Source: Jezberella montanilacus (lineage in GTDB: Bacteria > Pseudomonadota > Gammaproteobacteria > Burkholderiales > Burkholderiaceae_B). From it: a stretch of 64,000 nucleotides of DNA. The position numbers were made by a program, and so were the translations under genes. The notes under the pieces are model-generated. The model was not told the origin of the DNA, did no database searches, and saw only the letters and a list, made by a program, of their open reading frames with translations. Below, piece by piece: positions 28,216-37,069 of this stretch. Location of the stretch: assembly GCF_003003055.1 (NCBI RefSeq), contig NZ_PVTV01000001.1:34813-98812 (forward strand), in the 5' to 3' direction. Positions within the stretch are counted from its first letter, which is position 1. Each line of letters starts with the position of its first letter.

Positions 28216-29237
28216 TCACAGATCACCAGGACTCGACCGCCAAGCGTGATCACGTGCTGATTGAAGTCACTGACGCAGCTCGCTGGTTCGATGTGTCGCC
28301 GGCGTGGATTGAGAGAGTTTTCGCCGGCAAGCCTCGTGTGAGCCTAAAAGCGGTTGATGGTGTGTCGTTCACTATACGCAAAGGCGAGACGCTTGCGTTG
28401 GTTGGCGAGTCGGGTTGCGGTAAGTCAACCTTGGCGCGTTTACTGGTTGGTCTCTATCCGCTGACGAGGGGGCAAATCACATTTGATGGTGAATCGTTAA
28501 ATCGTATGCAGCAGTCAGGCGGCTTGGCGATGCGCAAACGTTTGCAAATGATTTTTCAAGATCCTTACGCAAGCTTAAATCCGCGCTGGCGGGTCGGTCG
28601 AATCATTGCAGAGCCTATGCTGGCGCATACGGACTTGACCCCAGCTCAGCGCGCAGAACGAGTCAACGAACTTCTCTCTCAGGTCGGCTTGCATCCCACG
28701 GATTCAAACCGCTATCCACATCAGTTTTCAGGTGGTCAACGACAGCGGATTTCGATTGCACGTGCCCTGGCGGTTAACCCTGAGTTCTTAGTGTGTGACG
28801 AACCAACATCTGCACTGGATGTATCGGTTCAGGCACAAGTGCTCAACATCATGAAGGATTTGCAGCGACGGCTGGGTTTGACCTATTTATTCATCTCTCA
28901 TAATCTCGCAGTCGTGCACCACATGGCCGACAGGGTGGGTGTGATGTATTTAGGGCGGATTGTGGAGATTGCCGACAGGGATGAATTGTTTAAGCATCCT
29001 AAACATCCTTACACGCGGATGTTGCTGGCCGCGATTCCCGACATCTCAGGGCAAGGATTAGCACGCACAGCCGTGTTGGGTGAAGTCCCTAATCCACTCA
29101 ACCCACCTTCGGGTTGCACTTTTCATCCGCGGTGCCCTTATGCGCGAGATAAATGCAAACAGGACGCGCCGGCCTTGGCTAAATTTGAAGGTACCGACGT
29201 TGCATGCCATGCTGTCATCGAGGCGTGGCAAGCGTAA
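28212..29237 (+). CDS. ABC transporter ATP-binding protein, DppF-like
   Basis: A 341-residue ATPase, the second nucleotide-binding subunit of the importer. Walker A is GESGCGKST near residue 60, followed by IFQDPYASLNPRWRVG, signature FSGGQRQRISIARAL, Walker B FLVCDEPTSALDV, and the C-terminal GCTFHPRCPYARDKC cysteine cluster. The GTG start at 28212 is chosen because AAGGAG stands six bases upstream and GTGA overlaps the previous stop. It is the last gene of the transporter operon. No clear terminator was seen in the 22 bases before the next (convergent) gene. Confidence 0.93.
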   Translation: MITDHQDSTAKRDHVLIEVTDAARWFDVSPAWIERVFAGKPRVSLKAVDGVSFTIRKGETLALVGESGCGKSTLARLLVGLYPLTRGQITFDGESLNRMQQSGGLAMRKRLQMIFQDPYASLNPRWRVGRIIAEPMLAHTDLTPAQRAERVNELLSQVGLHPTDSNRYPHQFSGGQRQRISIARALAVNPEFLVCDEPTSALDVSVQAQVLNIMKDLQRRLGLTYLFISHNLAVVHHMADRVGVMYLGRIVEIADRDELFKHPKHPYTRMLLAAIPDISGQGLARTAVLGEVPNPLNPPSGCTFHPRCPYARDKCKQDAPALAKFEGTDVACHAVIEAWQA

Positions 29238-29259
29238 TCTGTAAACAAATCCGCCTAAG

Positions 29260-29784
29260 TTAATGCAGTGGCCCTTTGTGTGTGTGGCGACCGTGATCAC
29301 CTCTGTCATCATCACCTTCGAAGTCCTCAGGCTCTTGGTCATCACCTAAATCTTCCGCCAGTTCCAAGTCCGGATCTGGCAGTTCTTCGTCGGTTGTCTC
29401 AAACGGCAGCAACTCGGCTAGATCGTTAGAGAAATCAAATTCATTTCCGTGTTCGTCAAGCCGCACAAAGCGAGCCTCTGGGTCATCGGTAATCTGAATT
29501 GACCAGAGGTAACGGCAGTCATAGATGTCGGTATCCAGATCCAAGCCACCGCGCCCGCCAACAAAGCGCGCACCTGAGCCACCCATTTGCACATGGACGG
29601 CCTTATCGTCGTGTTCTTCATCCACCCCAAGAGGGATCGCAAAAATCACCCATTCTGCCTCGTCATCCATGCCGATTTCAGCTAACACCGACTTGCCCAT
29701 ATAGGCACTGAGGCCGTCAGCGGTTTTACCGAGCATGATCAGTTCTTCTTCGGTGAAATTAAGCGTGAAATCAGATGCAGACAT
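29260..29784 (-). CDS. Acidic cytoplasmic protein of unknown function
   Basis: A 174-residue protein with no signal or membrane segment. The N-terminal 125 residues look folded (FTEEELIMLGKTADGLSAYMGK, IYDCRYLWSIQITDDPEARF). The C-terminal 50 are strongly acidic and low in complexity (DEELPDPDLELAEDLGDDQE), ending in a short His-rich tail. I do not recognise the family. It is divergent from ettA across 122 bp and convergent with the transporter operon. The ATG at 29784 removes eight residues that would otherwise run into the intergenic region. Confidence 0.72.
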   Translation of the reverse strand: MSASDFTLNFTEEELIMLGKTADGLSAYMGKSVLAEIGMDDEAEWVIFAIPLGVDEEHDDKAVHVQMGGSGARFVGGRGGLDLDTDIYDCRYLWSIQITDDPEARFVRLDEHGNEFDFSNDLAELLPFETTDEELPDPDLELAEDLGDDQEPEDFEGDDDRGDHGRHTHKGPLH

Positions 29785-29906
29785 GGTTGAGGCTCCCCAA
29801 AAGGGCACTGGATGATCAGCCCCATATGATAGTCCTCTGGCATTCCAATGTCACAGACTACGCTCTACAATGCCAGTCTTACTGTTATTTGTGTGCTCAA
29901 TCAAAA

Positions 29907-31580
29907 ATGGCTCAATACGTTTACACCATGCACCGGGTTGGCAAAATCGTGCCCCCCAAGCGTCAGATTCTGCGTGACATTTCTCTTTCATTCTTCCCTG
30001 GTGCGAAGATTGGTGTACTTGGTCTGAACGGCTCTGGTAAATCAACATTGTTAAAAATTATGGCGGGTGTTGATAAAGAGATCGAAGGCGAAGCCGTGCC
30101 TATGCCAGGTCTGAACATCGGCTACCTCGAGCAAGAACCCAAACTCAACCCTGAGCACACCGTACGCGAAGCAGTTGAAGAGGGGATGGGCGCTGTAGTT
30201 GCTGCTCGCAAGAGACTGGATGAAGTCTATGCAGCTTATGCTGAGCCGGACGCTGATTTCGATGCCCTGGCGGCCGAGCAGGCCGATCTGGAAGCCATCA
30301 TTTCAGCTGCAGCCTCAAGTGGTGCGGATGATACAGAGACACAAATGGAAATCGCTGCCGATGCATTGCGCCTACCGCCTTGGGACGCGAACGTAGGCAA
30401 GCTGTCTGGTGGTGAAAAGCGGCGAGTGGCCTTGTGTCGCTTATTGTTATCCAAACCGGACATGTTGCTGCTGGATGAGCCCACTAACCATCTGGATGCC
30501 GAGAGCGTTGAGTGGCTTGAGGTTTTTCTGAAAAAATTTCCCGGCACCGTCGTTGGCGTCACGCATGATCGATACTTTCTCGACAATGCTGCTGAATGGA
30601 TTCTTGAGCTGGACCGTGGACACGGTATCCCCTGGAAAGGCAATTACAGCTCGTGGCTTGAGCAGAAAGACGAGCGCCTGAAGCAAGAAGAGGCAACTGA
30701 ATCTGCTCGTCAAAAAACCATCAAGAAAGAACTCGAATGGGTTCGCCAAAACGCGAAAGGGCGTCAGGCTAAAGCCAAGGCCCGGATGACGCGTTTTGAA
30801 GAACTGTCGTCGCACGAATATCAGAAGCGTAACGAGACATCAGAAATCTTTATCCCCGTCGCCGAGCGGTTGGGTAACGAAGTGTTTGAGTTCAATAATG
30901 TCAGTAAGGCTTTTGGTGACCGTCTGCTCATCGATAATTTGAGCTTTAGAGTCCCACCTGGCGCGATCGTTGGGATTATCGGCCCCAACGGTGCAGGGAA
31001 GTCGACCTTGTTCAGAATGATTGCAGGTCAGGATACGCCTGACAGCGGCGAAGTCATAGTGGGCAAGACAGTAAACATTGCGTTTGTTGATCAGTCACGC
31101 GATGCTTTACCAGATGCAAAAACGGTCTTCGATACGATTTCTGACGGGGCCGATTTGTTAACCGTTGGCCGTTTTGAAATGCCTGCCCGTGCTTATTTGG
31201 GACGTTTTAACTTCAAGGGTGGTGATCAAAACAAAACGGTCGGTCAGTTATCTGGTGGCGAGCGCGGTCGGTTGCATCTCGCTAAAACCTTGATCAAAGG
31301 CGGAAACGTTTTGTTGCTGGATGAACCGTCAAACGATCTGGACGTTGAAACCTTGCGTGCGCTCGAGGACGCGTTGCTTGAGTTCGCAGGCAGTGTCATG
31401 GTGATCAGTCATGATCGTTGGTTCCTGGATCGGATCGCCACGCATATTCTCGCCTTTGAGGGTGATTCTCAGGTCGTATTTTTTGACGGTAATTACCAAG
31501 AATACGAAGCTGATAAAAAACGTCGTCTGGGTGAAGCGGGCGCTGCCCCCAAGCGTTTGCGTTACAAGGCTTTGCGATGA
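29907..31580 (+). CDS. ettA: Energy-dependent translational throttle protein EttA (ABC-F)
   Basis: A 557-residue ABC-F protein with two ATPase domains and no membrane segments. EttA binds the ribosomal E site and gates the first steps of elongation according to the ATP/ADP ratio. Walker A motifs are GLNGSGKST (near residue 40) and GPNGAGKST (near 355). Signatures are LSGGEKRRVAL and LSGGERGRLHL, with LLLDEPTNHLD and LLLDEPSNDLD. The Arm and P-site tRNA-interaction linker between the domains is present (QNAKGRQAKAKARMTRFEEL). The ATG before AQYVYTMHRVGK is the family start. Its stop overlaps the thioesterase start by four bases. Confidence 0.95.
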   Translation: MAQYVYTMHRVGKIVPPKRQILRDISLSFFPGAKIGVLGLNGSGKSTLLKIMAGVDKEIEGEAVPMPGLNIGYLEQEPKLNPEHTVREAVEEGMGAVVAARKRLDEVYAAYAEPDADFDALAAEQADLEAIISAAASSGADDTETQMEIAADALRLPPWDANVGKLSGGEKRRVALCRLLLSKPDMLLLDEPTNHLDAESVEWLEVFLKKFPGTVVGVTHDRYFLDNAAEWILELDRGHGIPWKGNYSSWLEQKDERLKQEEATESARQKTIKKELEWVRQNAKGRQAKAKARMTRFEELSSHEYQKRNETSEIFIPVAERLGNEVFEFNNVSKAFGDRLLIDNLSFRVPPGAIVGIIGPNGAGKSTLFRMIAGQDTPDSGEVIVGKTVNIAFVDQSRDALPDAKTVFDTISDGADLLTVGRFEMPARAYLGRFNFKGGDQNKTVGQLSGGERGRLHLAKTLIKGGNVLLLDEPSNDLDVETLRALEDALLEFAGSVMVISHDRWFLDRIATHILAFEGDSQVVFFDGNYQEYEADKKRRLGEAGAAPKRLRYKALR

Positions 31581-32014
31581 GTCGTCCACTTCCTGAAACG
31601 CGTGACAAGTTCGCGCATTTTTGCGAAATTACGACTCGCTGGAAAGACAACGACGTATACGGTCACGTCAACAACGTCGTGTATTACTCCTATTTCGACA
31701 CGTGCGTGACTGGTTACTCGATTGCTCAAGGGGTGCTTGACCCTCAGCACTCACCGACCTTGTGCTTGGTGGTTGAGACGCAATGTCGCTACCACCAGTC
31801 TGTGGCTTTCCCAGATATCGTGCATGTCGGCTTACGTGTCGCCAAACTGGGTAACAGTAGCGTTCGTTATGAACTCGGCATTTTTAAAAATGACGAAAAC
31901 TCAGCGAGTGCTGAAGGTCATTTTGTACACGTTTATGTTGATCGTGACACTAATCGTCCGGTATCGATGCCGGCAGAGGTGGTTCAGGCACTCAGCAAAC
32001 TGATCCGCCCCTGA
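31577..32014 (+). CDS. Hotdog-fold acyl-CoA thioesterase
   Basis: A 145-residue single-domain hotdog protein of the 4-hydroxybenzoyl-CoA thioesterase/YbgC type, hydrolysing acyl-CoA. The active-site segment is TTRWKDNDVYGHVNNVVYYSYFD (residues 19-41), where the aspartate and the HVNN motif match the catalytic region. The ATG overlaps the ettA stop (ATGA), so it is co-expressed with ettA. Its substrate is not defined. A five-base GC stem (32007-32022) overlaps its stop codon, facing the convergent minE gene. Confidence 0.9.
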   Translation: MSRPLPETRDKFAHFCEITTRWKDNDVYGHVNNVVYYSYFDTCVTGYSIAQGVLDPQHSPTLCLVVETQCRYHQSVAFPDIVHVGLRVAKLGNSSVRYELGIFKNDENSASAEGHFVHVYVDRDTNRPVSMPAEVVQALSKLIRP

Positions 32015-32022
32015 AACGGGGC
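32007..32022. terminator. Possible weak bidirectional terminator
   Basis: GCCCC and GGGGC flank the loop TGAAAC at the end of the thioesterase gene, followed by ATTTGTTT. It lies in the 22-bp gap between convergent genes (thioesterase and minE), where a terminator is expected, but the stem is short and the T run broken. Confidence 0.4.
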
Positions 32023-32036
32023 AGATTTGTTTCGGT

Positions 32037-32291
32037 TTACTTTTGCGGCATCTCGATCTTGACTTCAAGCACCGAGAGATTCCCTTGATTTTCAAGTTGA
32101 ACCGTGATGTCGTCGGGATTGATGTTGACGTATTTTGAAATCACCGCGATCAACTCTTTTTGCAGAGCCGGTAAGTAGTCGGGTGAGACATTAGAGGAGC
32201 CGCGTTCGTGAGCCAGAATGATCTGAAGACGTTCTTTGGCGACATTGGCAGAGGTTTTTCTTTGCCCAAGCAGCATAGACAAAAAAGACAT
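32037..32291 (-). CDS. minE: Cell division topological specificity factor MinE
   Basis: An 84-residue MinE, which binds MinD at the membrane, stimulates its ATPase and drives the pole-to-pole oscillation that places the division site at mid-cell. The N-terminal [30 protein letters not shown] is the membrane-targeting helix plus the anti-MinCD segment. The C terminus is the dimerisation domain ([25 protein letters not shown]). Its ATG overlaps the minD stop by one base (TAATG), so it is translated from the same message. Confidence 0.97.
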   Translation of the reverse strand: MSFLSMLLGQRKTSANVAKERLQIILAHERGSSNVSPDYLPALQKELIAVISKYVNINPDDITVQLENQGNLSVLEVKIEMPQK

Positions 32292-33106
32292 TATTTGCCT
32301 CCGAAAATACGCTTGAACAAGCCTGGCTTCTCATAATCGACGAAGCGCAATGGCTTTTCTTCACCCAGGTAACGTGCAACGACGTCCGTGTAGGCCTCTG
32401 ACACAGCAGTGCCTTTCAGATGGATTGCTGGTAAGCCTTGATTCGATGCCTGTAAAACATCCTCTGACTCGGGAATCACACCGATCAGTTTGATACGCAA
32501 GATATCTTCGATATCTTGTAAAGACAGCATCTCGCCATCTTCAACACGCTTGGGGTTGTAGCGAGTGAGCAGCAGGTACTCTTTGATTGGGTCATCGCCT
32601 TCGACGGCACGGCGGGACTTTGACGCAAGAATCCCCAGGATACGATCTGAGTCGCGCACCGAAGAGACCTCTGGATTAGTCACAACGATGGCGTCATCAG
32701 CAAAATAGGCAGCGAGTAAGGCGCCTGTTTCGATCCCAGCAGGCGAATCACAGACGATGTAATCAAAGCCCATCCCTTTCAGATCATTGATGACTTTCTC
32801 AACGCCTTCCTTGGACAAAGCGTCTTTGTCACGGGTTTGAGACGCGGGCAAAACAAAGAGGTTTTCGAGGTTTTTATCTTTAATCAAGGCCTGATTAAGC
32901 GTAGCTTCCCCTGTGATGACATTGACAAAGTCATAAACGACCCGTCGCTCGCAGCCCATAATCAAATCAAGATTACGAAGACCCACATCAAAATCGATAA
33001 CGGCCGTCTTGAAGCCTCGAATAGCTAAACCTGAAGAGAAACTGGCGCTGGTCGTTGTTTTGCCAACACCGCCTTTGCCGGAAGTCACCACCACAATACG
33101 AGTCAT
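32291..33106 (-). CDS. minD: Septum site-determining protein MinD
   Basis: A 271-residue ParA/MinD-type ATPase with the deviant Walker A KGGVGKTT at residues 10-17, [29 protein letters not shown] (Walker B) and the C-terminal amphipathic membrane-targeting helix ([10 protein letters not shown]). In its ATP form it dimerises on the membrane and recruits MinC, and MinE releases it. It sits between minC (73 bp upstream) and minE (one-base overlap). Confidence 0.98.
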   Translation of the reverse strand: MTRIVVVTSGKGGVGKTTTSASFSSGLAIRGFKTAVIDFDVGLRNLDLIMGCERRVVYDFVNVITGEATLNQALIKDKNLENLFVLPASQTRDKDALSKEGVEKVINDLKGMGFDYIVCDSPAGIETGALLAAYFADDAIVVTNPEVSSVRDSDRILGILASKSRRAVEGDDPIKEYLLLTRYNPKRVEDGEMLSLQDIEDILRIKLIGVIPESEDVLQASNQGLPAIHLKGTAVSEAYTDVVARYLGEEKPLRFVDYEKPGLFKRIFGGK

Positions 33107-33179
33107 GACGCTAAAACCTTATGTAAATGAAATAAAAATTGCTGATAAAAAAAACGAAGCTAATGACGCAGAGTGTATC

Positions 33180-33947
33180 TTACTGGTCAAGCGGTGTGAT
33201 ATTCAGGGCTTGCCCGTCCAGAAAAACCATCGCCGCTTTTTTGTGAACATTAGCAGACAACTTCGTATCGACGACGCGATACACCCCGGCCACCGCGACC
33301 AGCTCAGGTTCGAACTGAGTCGTAAAAATCCGAGCGCGCTGATCACCCAGCGCACCCGCCATCGCTTTGCCGCGCAAGGGACCATAAACGTGGATGTTGC
33401 CATCTGCAATGACTTCAGCGCCTTGACTCACCAGACCCATGACAATCAGATCTCGCTGACGCGCGTAGATACGCTGTCCCGACCGTAAGGGACCGTGAAC
33501 CACCATGGTTGTTTGGACAGGCTCGTTGCTGAGAACGGGTACAGGAGCAGGGCTCGGGGGTATAGCGACTGCTGGTAGGGCCTGGCCTGCATTGGCTTCG
33601 GGCGCAGCGGGTTTTGGCTCTGAGGCAGGTTTAATCGGACTTGCAGAGAGGTCTACTTCGTTTAAGCCAAAGGCTTTGGCGGTAAATAAATGCTCGCCTG
33701 CGGCTGCGACCCCAATGACCGGAAGACGATGCGACTTCAGCGCATTGAGCAGCTTTCCCCAGTCGATGCTGCCTTCAAGGTTAGTGGCATCTATCACCAC
33801 CGGCTCATCTTCAAAAAAAGTACTCGATTCTTTCATGCGCTTGGCTAAGGTCGAGATCAAGGCTTCGGTATCGCCTTTGTGTAGCACCAGTCGAATTGCA
33901 TAGAGCGTGGCGCTCTTGAAATCCAGGGCGGGTGTTTCGTTTGTCAT
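33180..33947 (-). CDS. minC: Septum site-determining protein MinC
   Basis: A 255-residue inhibitor of FtsZ ring assembly. The N-terminal domain (FKSATLYAIRLVLHKGDTEAL) and the C-terminal beta-helix domain that binds MinD (HGPLRSGQRIYARQRDLIVMG, ANIHVYGPLRGKAMAG-like repeats) are both present. They are joined by a proline/alanine-rich linker near residues 100-140. The ATG overlaps the glnS stop by four bases, an unusual coupling of a division gene to an aminoacyl-tRNA synthetase gene. Confidence 0.95.
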   Translation of the reverse strand: MTNETPALDFKSATLYAIRLVLHKGDTEALISTLAKRMKESSTFFEDEPVVIDATNLEGSIDWGKLLNALKSHRLPVIGVAAAGEHLFTAKAFGLNEVDLSASPIKPASEPKPAAPEANAGQALPAVAIPPSPAPVPVLSNEPVQTTMVVHGPLRSGQRIYARQRDLIVMGLVSQGAEVIADGNIHVYGPLRGKAMAGALGDQRARIFTTQFEPELVAVAGVYRVVDTKLSANVHKKAAMVFLDGQALNITPLDQ

Positions 33948-35716
33948 GAATTAGCCCAAGTATCTTTAAGCGTGGTGGTTCGATTAAAAACAGGCGCCGA
34001 AGCACTAGAGTCCAGTAAATCGGGCGTAAAGTATCCCAAGCGCTCAAATTGCCACAGCACGCCTTTTTCTGCAAGTGTGCCGGGCTCAAGCCAACCGTGA
34101 ACGATCTCTTTAGAGGCTGGATTAAGGCAAGTCAGAAAATCGCGATCGCCTGCGTCAGGGAATGGTTCCGAAAACAGACGGTCATAGAGACGGAACTCCG
34201 TTGCGATCGCACTGAGTGTACTGATCCAGGTGATTGTCCCTTTGACTTTTACTGAATTTGCACCAGCCGTGCCACTTTTAGTGTCGGGATTATATTCAGC
34301 GTGAACCTCAATTACGCGCCCAGTTTCATCCTTGACGCATCCAGTGCAGGTGACGATATAGCCGTATTTCAAACGTACTGAATTCCCCGGGAACAGGCGG
34401 AAATATTTTGGAGGAGGGACTTCTGCAAAGTCTTCTTCCTCAATCCAGAGCTCACGAGTGAAGGGAAAATTGCGTTGCCCAGCTGACTCGTCGTGCGGAT
34501 TATTCGGAGCGTGGCAAGGTTCGACTTTGTCTGCCGGAAAGTTCGTGATAACAAGTTTCAGAGGCTTCAAAATGGCGACTGATCGACGGGCGACCGGATC
34601 CTGATCTTCGCGCAAAGCTTGATCCAACAAGGCATAATCAATTCGCGAATTGGATTTCGAGACACCTGTGCGTTCGCAGAACAGGCGCAACGCAGAGGCG
34701 GTATAGCCGCGCCTTCGCAAACCAGCCAGAGTTGGCATGCGTGGGTCATCCCAACCTTCAACGTGATTGTCTTTTACCAGTTGAAGCAGTTTTCGTTTGC
34801 TGGTGACGATATAGCTCATATTCAAACGAGCAAACTCGTACTGTTGCGGAAGCTGAGCCGACAGATGCCCCAGATCTCTCAGCTGTGAGAGTGTCCAGTC
34901 ATAAAAAGGGCGCTGGTCTTCAAATTCGAGCGTACAGATGCTGTGGGTTATACCCTCCAACGCGTCTTCGATCGGATGGGCAAAGGCATACATTGGATAG
35001 ACACACCATTTATTGCCGGTACGGTGGTGTTCAGCATGACGAATCCGGTAGATGACTGGATCGCGCATGTTGATATTCGGCGATCTCATATCGATCCGGG
35101 CGCGCACGGCCATGCTGCCGTCAGCATGCATGCCAGCGCGCATCGCATCAAATAAGCGCTCGGATTCGACGATCGGACGATCGCGCCAGGGTGAGTCTTT
35201 ACCCGGCTCAGTCAGAGTCCCGCGCATGTTGCGCATTTCCTCTGGACTTTGCTGGTCGACATAGGCATGACCCGCGCTGATTAGCGAGCGAGCGAACTTG
35301 AACATCAACTCGAAATAGTCACTGGCGAAATACAGGTGCTCTTTAGCGTGTGTTGTCCAGTCGAATCCCAGCCACTTGACGGCATCCATGATGGCGTCGA
35401 CGTATTCCTGGTCTTCTTTCTCAGGATTGGTATCGTCAAATCTGAGGTGGCAGACCCCGCCGTAGTCGCGTGCTAAGCCGAAATTCAGGCAAATGCTTTT
35501 AGCATGGCCGATGTGCAGATATCCATTGGGTTCTGGGGGAAACCGGGTCCGAATCCGCGCCGGATCCAGTGGTGCTGTCGCCAGTAAGTCAGCGGTAGCT
35601 GGCGCATTTGCCCAACGTTTTTGAGCGAAACGATCTTCTGCAAGATCATCCTCGATGATGTTGCGAAGAAAGTTAGTCGTGACAGAAGCTGCGGGTGGGG
35701 CGAAATCGGACGTCAT
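33944..35716 (-). CDS. glnS: Glutaminyl-tRNA synthetase
   Basis: A 590-residue class I synthetase charging tRNA-Gln. The HIGH motif is in RFPPEPNGYLHIGHAKSICLNFGLA and the KMSKS-equivalent loop is IVTSKRKLLQLV, with threonine in place of the more usual methionine. The C-terminal anticodon-binding beta-barrels follow (RKLLQLV to the end, with LWIEEEDFAEVPPPKYFRLFPGNSVRLKYGYIV). Length is close to that of E. coli GlnRS. Its presence indicates direct glutaminylation, as in most Gamma- and Betaproteobacteria. It heads a glnS-minC-minD-minE unit. Confidence 0.97.
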   Translation of the reverse strand: MTSDFAPPAASVTTNFLRNIIEDDLAEDRFAQKRWANAPATADLLATAPLDPARIRTRFPPEPNGYLHIGHAKSICLNFGLARDYGGVCHLRFDDTNPEKEDQEYVDAIMDAVKWLGFDWTTHAKEHLYFASDYFELMFKFARSLISAGHAYVDQQSPEEMRNMRGTLTEPGKDSPWRDRPIVESERLFDAMRAGMHADGSMAVRARIDMRSPNINMRDPVIYRIRHAEHHRTGNKWCVYPMYAFAHPIEDALEGITHSICTLEFEDQRPFYDWTLSQLRDLGHLSAQLPQQYEFARLNMSYIVTSKRKLLQLVKDNHVEGWDDPRMPTLAGLRRRGYTASALRLFCERTGVSKSNSRIDYALLDQALREDQDPVARRSVAILKPLKLVITNFPADKVEPCHAPNNPHDESAGQRNFPFTRELWIEEEDFAEVPPPKYFRLFPGNSVRLKYGYIVTCTGCVKDETGRVIEVHAEYNPDTKSGTAGANSVKVKGTITWISTLSAIATEFRLYDRLFSEPFPDAGDRDFLTCLNPASKEIVHGWLEPGTLAEKGVLWQFERLGYFTPDLLDSSASAPVFNRTTTLKDTWANS

Positions 35717-35788
35717 ACGGTTTTATGGGTCACTCTTTGCTAGCAAAAGACACATTTTGCCACGTTGCCGACTACACTATGCGCGATC

Positions 35789-37069
35789 ATGGAAATTTCC
35801 GCACTTTGGATGGCACGGGCGCAATTTACCCTCAGCCTGAATTTTCTCGTTTTGTTTGCGGCGCTTGCGACAGCGTTGGGTTGGCTGCTTTTCTTTATGC
35901 GCTGGCGATCCATTCGGAATCTTGACGGTGGTTGGCAGCCGGCTTACCGCTTTTGGGCCAGAATCTTTGCTCTGACACTCATTATCGCTCTGGGTTGCGC
36001 AGTACCATTTTTAGTTGAACTGGGCACTTTATGGCCCAGTTTGCTCGAACGAATCGGCAATGTGGCAGGCCCTTTGCTGGCTGCTAGCATTGTGACCTTC
36101 TTTGTGATTAAAGCCGTATTTCTGGGGGTCATGCTCTTTGGCCAAAAACGCGCCTCACCCCTGGGCCATCTGTTCAGTATTTTTATGGTGTCTCTTGGCT
36201 TGAGCGCAACCGTGTTCTGGGGCCTTGTTTTGCAATCCTGGACGCTCACCCCCGATGGGGCCACCTTGATTGACGGACGCTACCAGGTTTTTGACTGGGT
36301 CGAAGTCGTATTCAATGCCTCACTCGGTTGGCAAGTATTGCTGTTTTTTTCGGGCGCAGGCGTGATATCCGCCTTTTTGCTAATTGGTGTCTCGGCCTGG
36401 CAAGCCCTGCGCAGACCACTCGAAGATGGTGAACGCTCGACGTTTATGACCGCTTATTGGCTGGCAATTCTCAGTTTGCTCGTGCTCGGCGTTGCTGTTG
36501 ACGGTAATGAACGCTTGGTTGCTCAGTATCGACCTGCTGCGGCCGCTGCCGTCATGGGGTATTGGGAGAGAACGTCGACTGAGAGTACTAAGCTCAGTAC
36601 CCGATGGTTAGGCAGGAACGCCGATGGAACAATGAGAGGCCTTGAACTGCCTGATGGCCAGTCACCGCCCGTTGAATTGTTGTATTGGTTAGCTCGCTGC
36701 GCGCTGATCTTGATCTCTGGTCTGGTCTTTCTCCTGATCGTTTTGTCATGGCAACGCACGCGCAAAGGCTCAGACGCATCGAATTACCCGACGTGGTTAC
36801 TTAGAACTGCAGTTTGGTCTGCCTGGGCAGGTGTTGCCTTGTGGTTTGCGCTCTGGAACATCGTCGATATCAGCCGTTTTCCCTACCTGATATGGGGCAC
36901 ATTGTTGCAAGCGGATTTGGCAACCGAGACTGACGCATTCACTTTGTTGCTGGGGCTCAGTGGCATGATTGTGTGCTACGGACTGCTGACACTAGGCTTT
37001 GTTAGCCTGTTGCGACACGCTGCCAGATTTGGTGTTGTCCCAGTTCGAAAACCCGGGGGTCGGTCATGA
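35789..37069 (+). CDS. CydA-like membrane protein lacking canonical haem ligands
   Basis: A 426-residue protein with about nine membrane helices that aligns with cytochrome bd oxidase subunit I: ARAQFTLSLNFL, FFVIKAVFLGVMLFGQKRASPLGHLFS and LLIGVSAWQALRR match CydA blocks. The usual active-site residues are missing. The b595 ligand H19 aligns with L20, the b558 ligand H186 with L185, E99 with A99 and E107 with I107. The M393 region and GRQPW motif are altered (SRFPYLIWG), and the Q-loop is largely absent. Only two histidines remain in the whole protein. It overlaps a CydB-like gene by four bases. Loss of oxidase chemistry, or a redesigned cofactor site, is inferred. The ATG at 35789 is preferred to a TTG at 35765. 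Confidence 0.75.
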   Translation: MEISALWMARAQFTLSLNFLVLFAALATALGWLLFFMRWRSIRNLDGGWQPAYRFWARIFALTLIIALGCAVPFLVELGTLWPSLLERIGNVAGPLLAASIVTFFVIKAVFLGVMLFGQKRASPLGHLFSIFMVSLGLSATVFWGLVLQSWTLTPDGATLIDGRYQVFDWVEVVFNASLGWQVLLFFSGAGVISAFLLIGVSAWQALRRPLEDGERSTFMTAYWLAILSLLVLGVAVDGNERLVAQYRPAAAAAVMGYWERTSTESTKLSTRWLGRNADGTMRGLELPDGQSPPVELLYWLARCALILISGLVFLLIVLSWQRTRKGSDASNYPTWLLRTAVWSAWAGVALWFALWNIVDISRFPYLIWGTLLQADLATETDAFTLLLGLSGMIVCYGLLTLGFVSLLRHAARFGVVPVRKPGGRS

